Of a stretch of DNA of 64,000 nt, positions 62,265-64,000 are shown one piece after another. The notes beneath the pieces were generated by a model that did no database searches, had not been told where the DNA came from, and saw only the letters and a program-made list of their open reading frames with translations. The stretch's first letter is position 1, and every line of letters begins with the position of its first letter. Source of the stretch: Prado023 sp963697345. Its GTDB lineage: Bacteria; Actinomycetota; Actinomycetes; S36-B12; CAIYMF01. A program made the position numbers and the translations under genes. The DNA lies in assembly GCA_963697345.1 (NCBI GenBank), contig CAVONS010000002.1, forward strand, positions 1 to 64,000, given 5' to 3'.

Positions 62265-64000
62265 ATGTCCGGTCAGTACAGGCGGTTGTTGTCGGCGCGA
62301 TCCACCCTGGGTGTTCCGGTGCAGGCCGGCGTCCTGGCCGGGACCACCGTCGTCGGCCGGACGTTCAGCCGTGGCTTGATGCCGCGCACCACCTCCGACC
62401 AGGCCATCATCACCGGTGTCTCCTCTGCTGTGAACTACGGACTGACCGCGACGTCGCAGTCGGTCATCCAGCGGGCGGCGTTCAAGCTCGCCGGGCAGGG
62501 GCCGGACAATGCCGAGCGACGCATGACCAGGCGCGGGATCGTGTTGGCGGCCGATGTGGCGGCGATCGCCGTCGGTGCCGCGGCGCAGGTCCTGCTCAAA
62601 CAGCGCAAGGACGAGCCGATCGCGCGGGCGTGGGGCCGTTCAGCGGCCTGGCGGCTCGCTGTGGGCGGCGTGGCTGGGGGCATCATCGTGACATCCGAGA
62701 TGGCCCTCGAAGCGCTCGCCGGCGAGGATCGGACCTGGGTCCGCAACCTGCCGATCGCCCTGCCGGTAGGCGGCGCCCTGGCTGCCTGGCAGTACAACCG
62801 CCTGCGCACGCGGATGCGCGCCGAGGGAGTCACCCACGACGCCGAGGGCGTGTCGTTGGCCGACAGCCAGTCCGTGGCGGTCGGGAAGTCCGTGGGCATC
62901 GGCGCAGTGGTGTCCGTCGGGTTGTTCGGTGCCGCCTACGGGGAGAAGCTGTTCGCGCACGGGGTCGGCTCGCTGGTCACAGCAGTCAGCCCGCGCGCGG
63001 AGCTGATCGGCCGGCCGATCGGTCACCTGAGCGCACTGGGCATCCTCGGGCTGGTCGGGATCAAGGGCATTCAGTACGTGTTCCACCAGGCCGAGAGCTC
63101 CGGTGACGCAGTCGAGGTCGCCTACTCGGCGGCTCCGACGTCGGAGTTCGTCAGCGGTGGTCCGCGCAGCGCCGTGTCGCCGGACACGATCGGCCGAGAG
63201 GGCCGGCGGTTCGTGAACATGGCGCTCACGGCGCAGGAGATCGAAGCCGTGATGGGCGGTCCCGCGAAGTCCCCGATCCGCGTGTTCGTGGGCCTGGAGA
63301 CCAGGAACACGACCAGCGAGCGTGCCGACCTGGCGATGCAGGAGCTCGAGGCGCTGGGTGCCTTCGAGCGTGCACACATCGTGTTCATGTCGCCCACGGG
63401 TACCGGATACCTGAACTATGTGACGGCAGAGTCGTTGGAGTTCCTGACCCGCGGCGATGTGGCCCTGGTGGCGATGCAGTACTCGCTGCGGCCCTCGCCA
63501 CTGTCACTGTTCCGCGTCGGCATCGGCATCGACCAGAACAACGCGTTCCTGCATGCCTTGAAGTGGCGGCTCGAGGCGATCCCGGCGGAGAAGCGGCCCC
63601 AGCTGCACATCTTCGGCGAGAGCCTGGGCGCCCAGACCTCGGAGGACATCTTCGCCGAGGAGGGGACCGAGGGCCTGCACCGCGTCGGTATCGATCGTGG
63701 CCTGTTCCTCGGCACGCCGGCGGCCACGAAGTTCCGCCAGAGGTGGTTGTCCGATCCGGCCGCGATGGATCCGGACGGCGAGATCGTCGAGGTTGACAAC
63801 TATGGGGAGTTCCTGGCCCTGCCAGCCGACGTGCGGGAGCGCGCGCGCTACTTCTTCCTGACCCACCACAACGACTCCATGCCCAAGTTCTGGTTCCCGC
63901 TTGCGGTGCAGGCACCGGCCTGGATGGGTCCCGCCGACACGCGTGAGCCTGGGGTCCCCAAGGAGACCGCGTGGCGCCCCTACATCACGTTCCTCATCAC
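62265..64000 (+). CDS. Membrane alpha/beta hydrolase, Abhydrolase_9-like (3' end outside window)
   Basis: The open frame from ATG 62265 (GGAGGGA about seven bases upstream) runs beyond the right edge, at least 578 residues. The N-terminal half has hydrophobic segments (IGAVVSVGLFGAAYG, LGILGLVGIKGI, LAVGGVAGGIIV). The catalytic half starts near residue 290 (GREGRRFVNMALTAQEIEAV, PIRVFVGLETRNTTSERADL) and includes VALVAMQYSLRPSPLSLFRV, the nucleophile elbow FGESLGAQ, and FLTHHNDSMPKFWF near the edge. This matches the alpha/beta-hydrolase family 9 with membrane N-terminus found in actinobacteria. The substrate is unknown. Confidence 0.82.
   Translation, partial: MSGQYRRLLSARSTLGVPVQAGVLAGTTVVGRTFSRGLMPRTTSDQAIITGVSSAVNYGLTATSQSVIQRAAFKLAGQGPDNAERRMTRRGIVLAADVAAIAVGAAAQVLLKQRKDEPIARAWGRSAAWRLAVGGVAGGIIVTSEMALEALAGEDRTWVRNLPIALPVGGALAAWQYNRLRTRMRAEGVTHDAEGVSLADSQSVAVGKSVGIGAVVSVGLFGAAYGEKLFAHGVGSLVTAVSPRAELIGRPIGHLSALGILGLVGIKGIQYVFHQAESSGDAVEVAYSAAPTSEFVSGGPRSAVSPDTIGREGRRFVNMALTAQEIEAVMGGPAKSPIRVFVGLETRNTTSERADLAMQELEALGAFERAHIVFMSPTGTGYLNYVTAESLEFLTRGDVALVAMQYSLRPSPLSLFRVGIGIDQNNAFLHALKWRLEAIPAEKRPQLHIFGESLGAQTSEDIFAEEGTEGLHRVGIDRGLFLGTPAATKFRQRWLSDPAAMDPDGEIVEVDNYGEFLALPADVRERARYFFLTHHNDSMPKFWFPLAVQAPAWMGPADTREPGVPKETAWRPYITFLI

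Noticed and set aside
1..64000. CRISPR arrays, insertion sequences, phage integration or origin elements
   Set aside because: No regularly spaced direct repeats, transposase or integrase frames, attachment-site duplications or DnaA-box clusters were seen.

Overview
The window is very GC-rich and gene-dense. It reads as chromosomal DNA from a high-GC Gram-positive bacterium (Actinomycetota, probably class Actinomycetes). The pointers are an ECF sigma factor overlapping an RskA-type anti-sigma factor with a fasciclin protein nearby, MMPL transport, a wax-ester-synthase/DGAT-type acyltransferase, an actinobacterial ATP-grasp/Alpha-E/transglutaminase operon, a LAxTG-type cell-wall sorting signal, and repeated TANNNT boxes 6-9 bases upstream of start codons as in leaderless transcripts. 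I cannot name a genus. I saw no rRNA, tRNA, CRISPR array, insertion sequence or prophage. Genes cut by the two window edges are annotated as partial.

Layout. 0-8.5 kb: a PocR-type regulator (partial), a divergent hydrolase/TetR pair with two identical operators, the ATP-grasp/Alpha-E/transglutaminase operon, an acyltransferase, a TPR protein and apt. 8.6-23 kb: a giant DUF11-repeat surface protein with a LAxTG anchor, then an MMPL transporter with a secreted repeat-rich partner. 23-28 kb: a queuosine-precursor transporter convergent with tgt, a TM2 protein, a methyltransferase, a pentapeptide protein and succinate-semialdehyde dehydrogenase. 28-35 kb: a two-domain fasciclin protein, an MBL hydrolase, RskA/SigK-like regulators and aminopeptidase N. 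35-45 kb: a nitroreductase, a methyltransferase, the HPr-kinase / tyrosine-phosphatase / degenerate HPr-kinase cluster, a YgjV-GNAT-like fusion, a NERD helicase, an acyltransferase, a lipase-like hydrolase and an SDR. 45-54 kb: an MscS channel, and an operon of an oversized pyruvate:ferredoxin oxidoreductase with a single-chain Nfn-like NAD(P)/ferredoxin oxidoreductase. 54-64 kb: an ABC exporter, a PH-like protein, a shrunken macro-domain protein, WS/DGAT, AlaX, a carboxyethylornithine-synthase-like dehydrogenase, AIM24, a LOR protein and a membrane alpha/beta hydrolase (partial).

The strongest candidates for undescribed biology are four. First, a three-gene cluster (36456-39147) in which a tyrosine phosphatase lies between an intact HPr kinase/phosphorylase and a paralogue that has lost the catalytic His and the P-loop Lys. 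Second, the oversized POR plus one-chain Nfn operon (46033-53915). Third, a family of short palindrome-containing intergenic repeats seen in two gaps (about 30.5 and 44.7 kb). Fourth, a macro domain that seems to lack its ADP-ribose-binding loop.

Six single-base frame disruptions, all in short G/C contexts, lie between 8.17 and 19.46 kb and hit three otherwise normal genes (apt, the DUF11 gene, the MMPL partner). They look more like sequence errors than decay, but this cannot be settled from the sequence alone.
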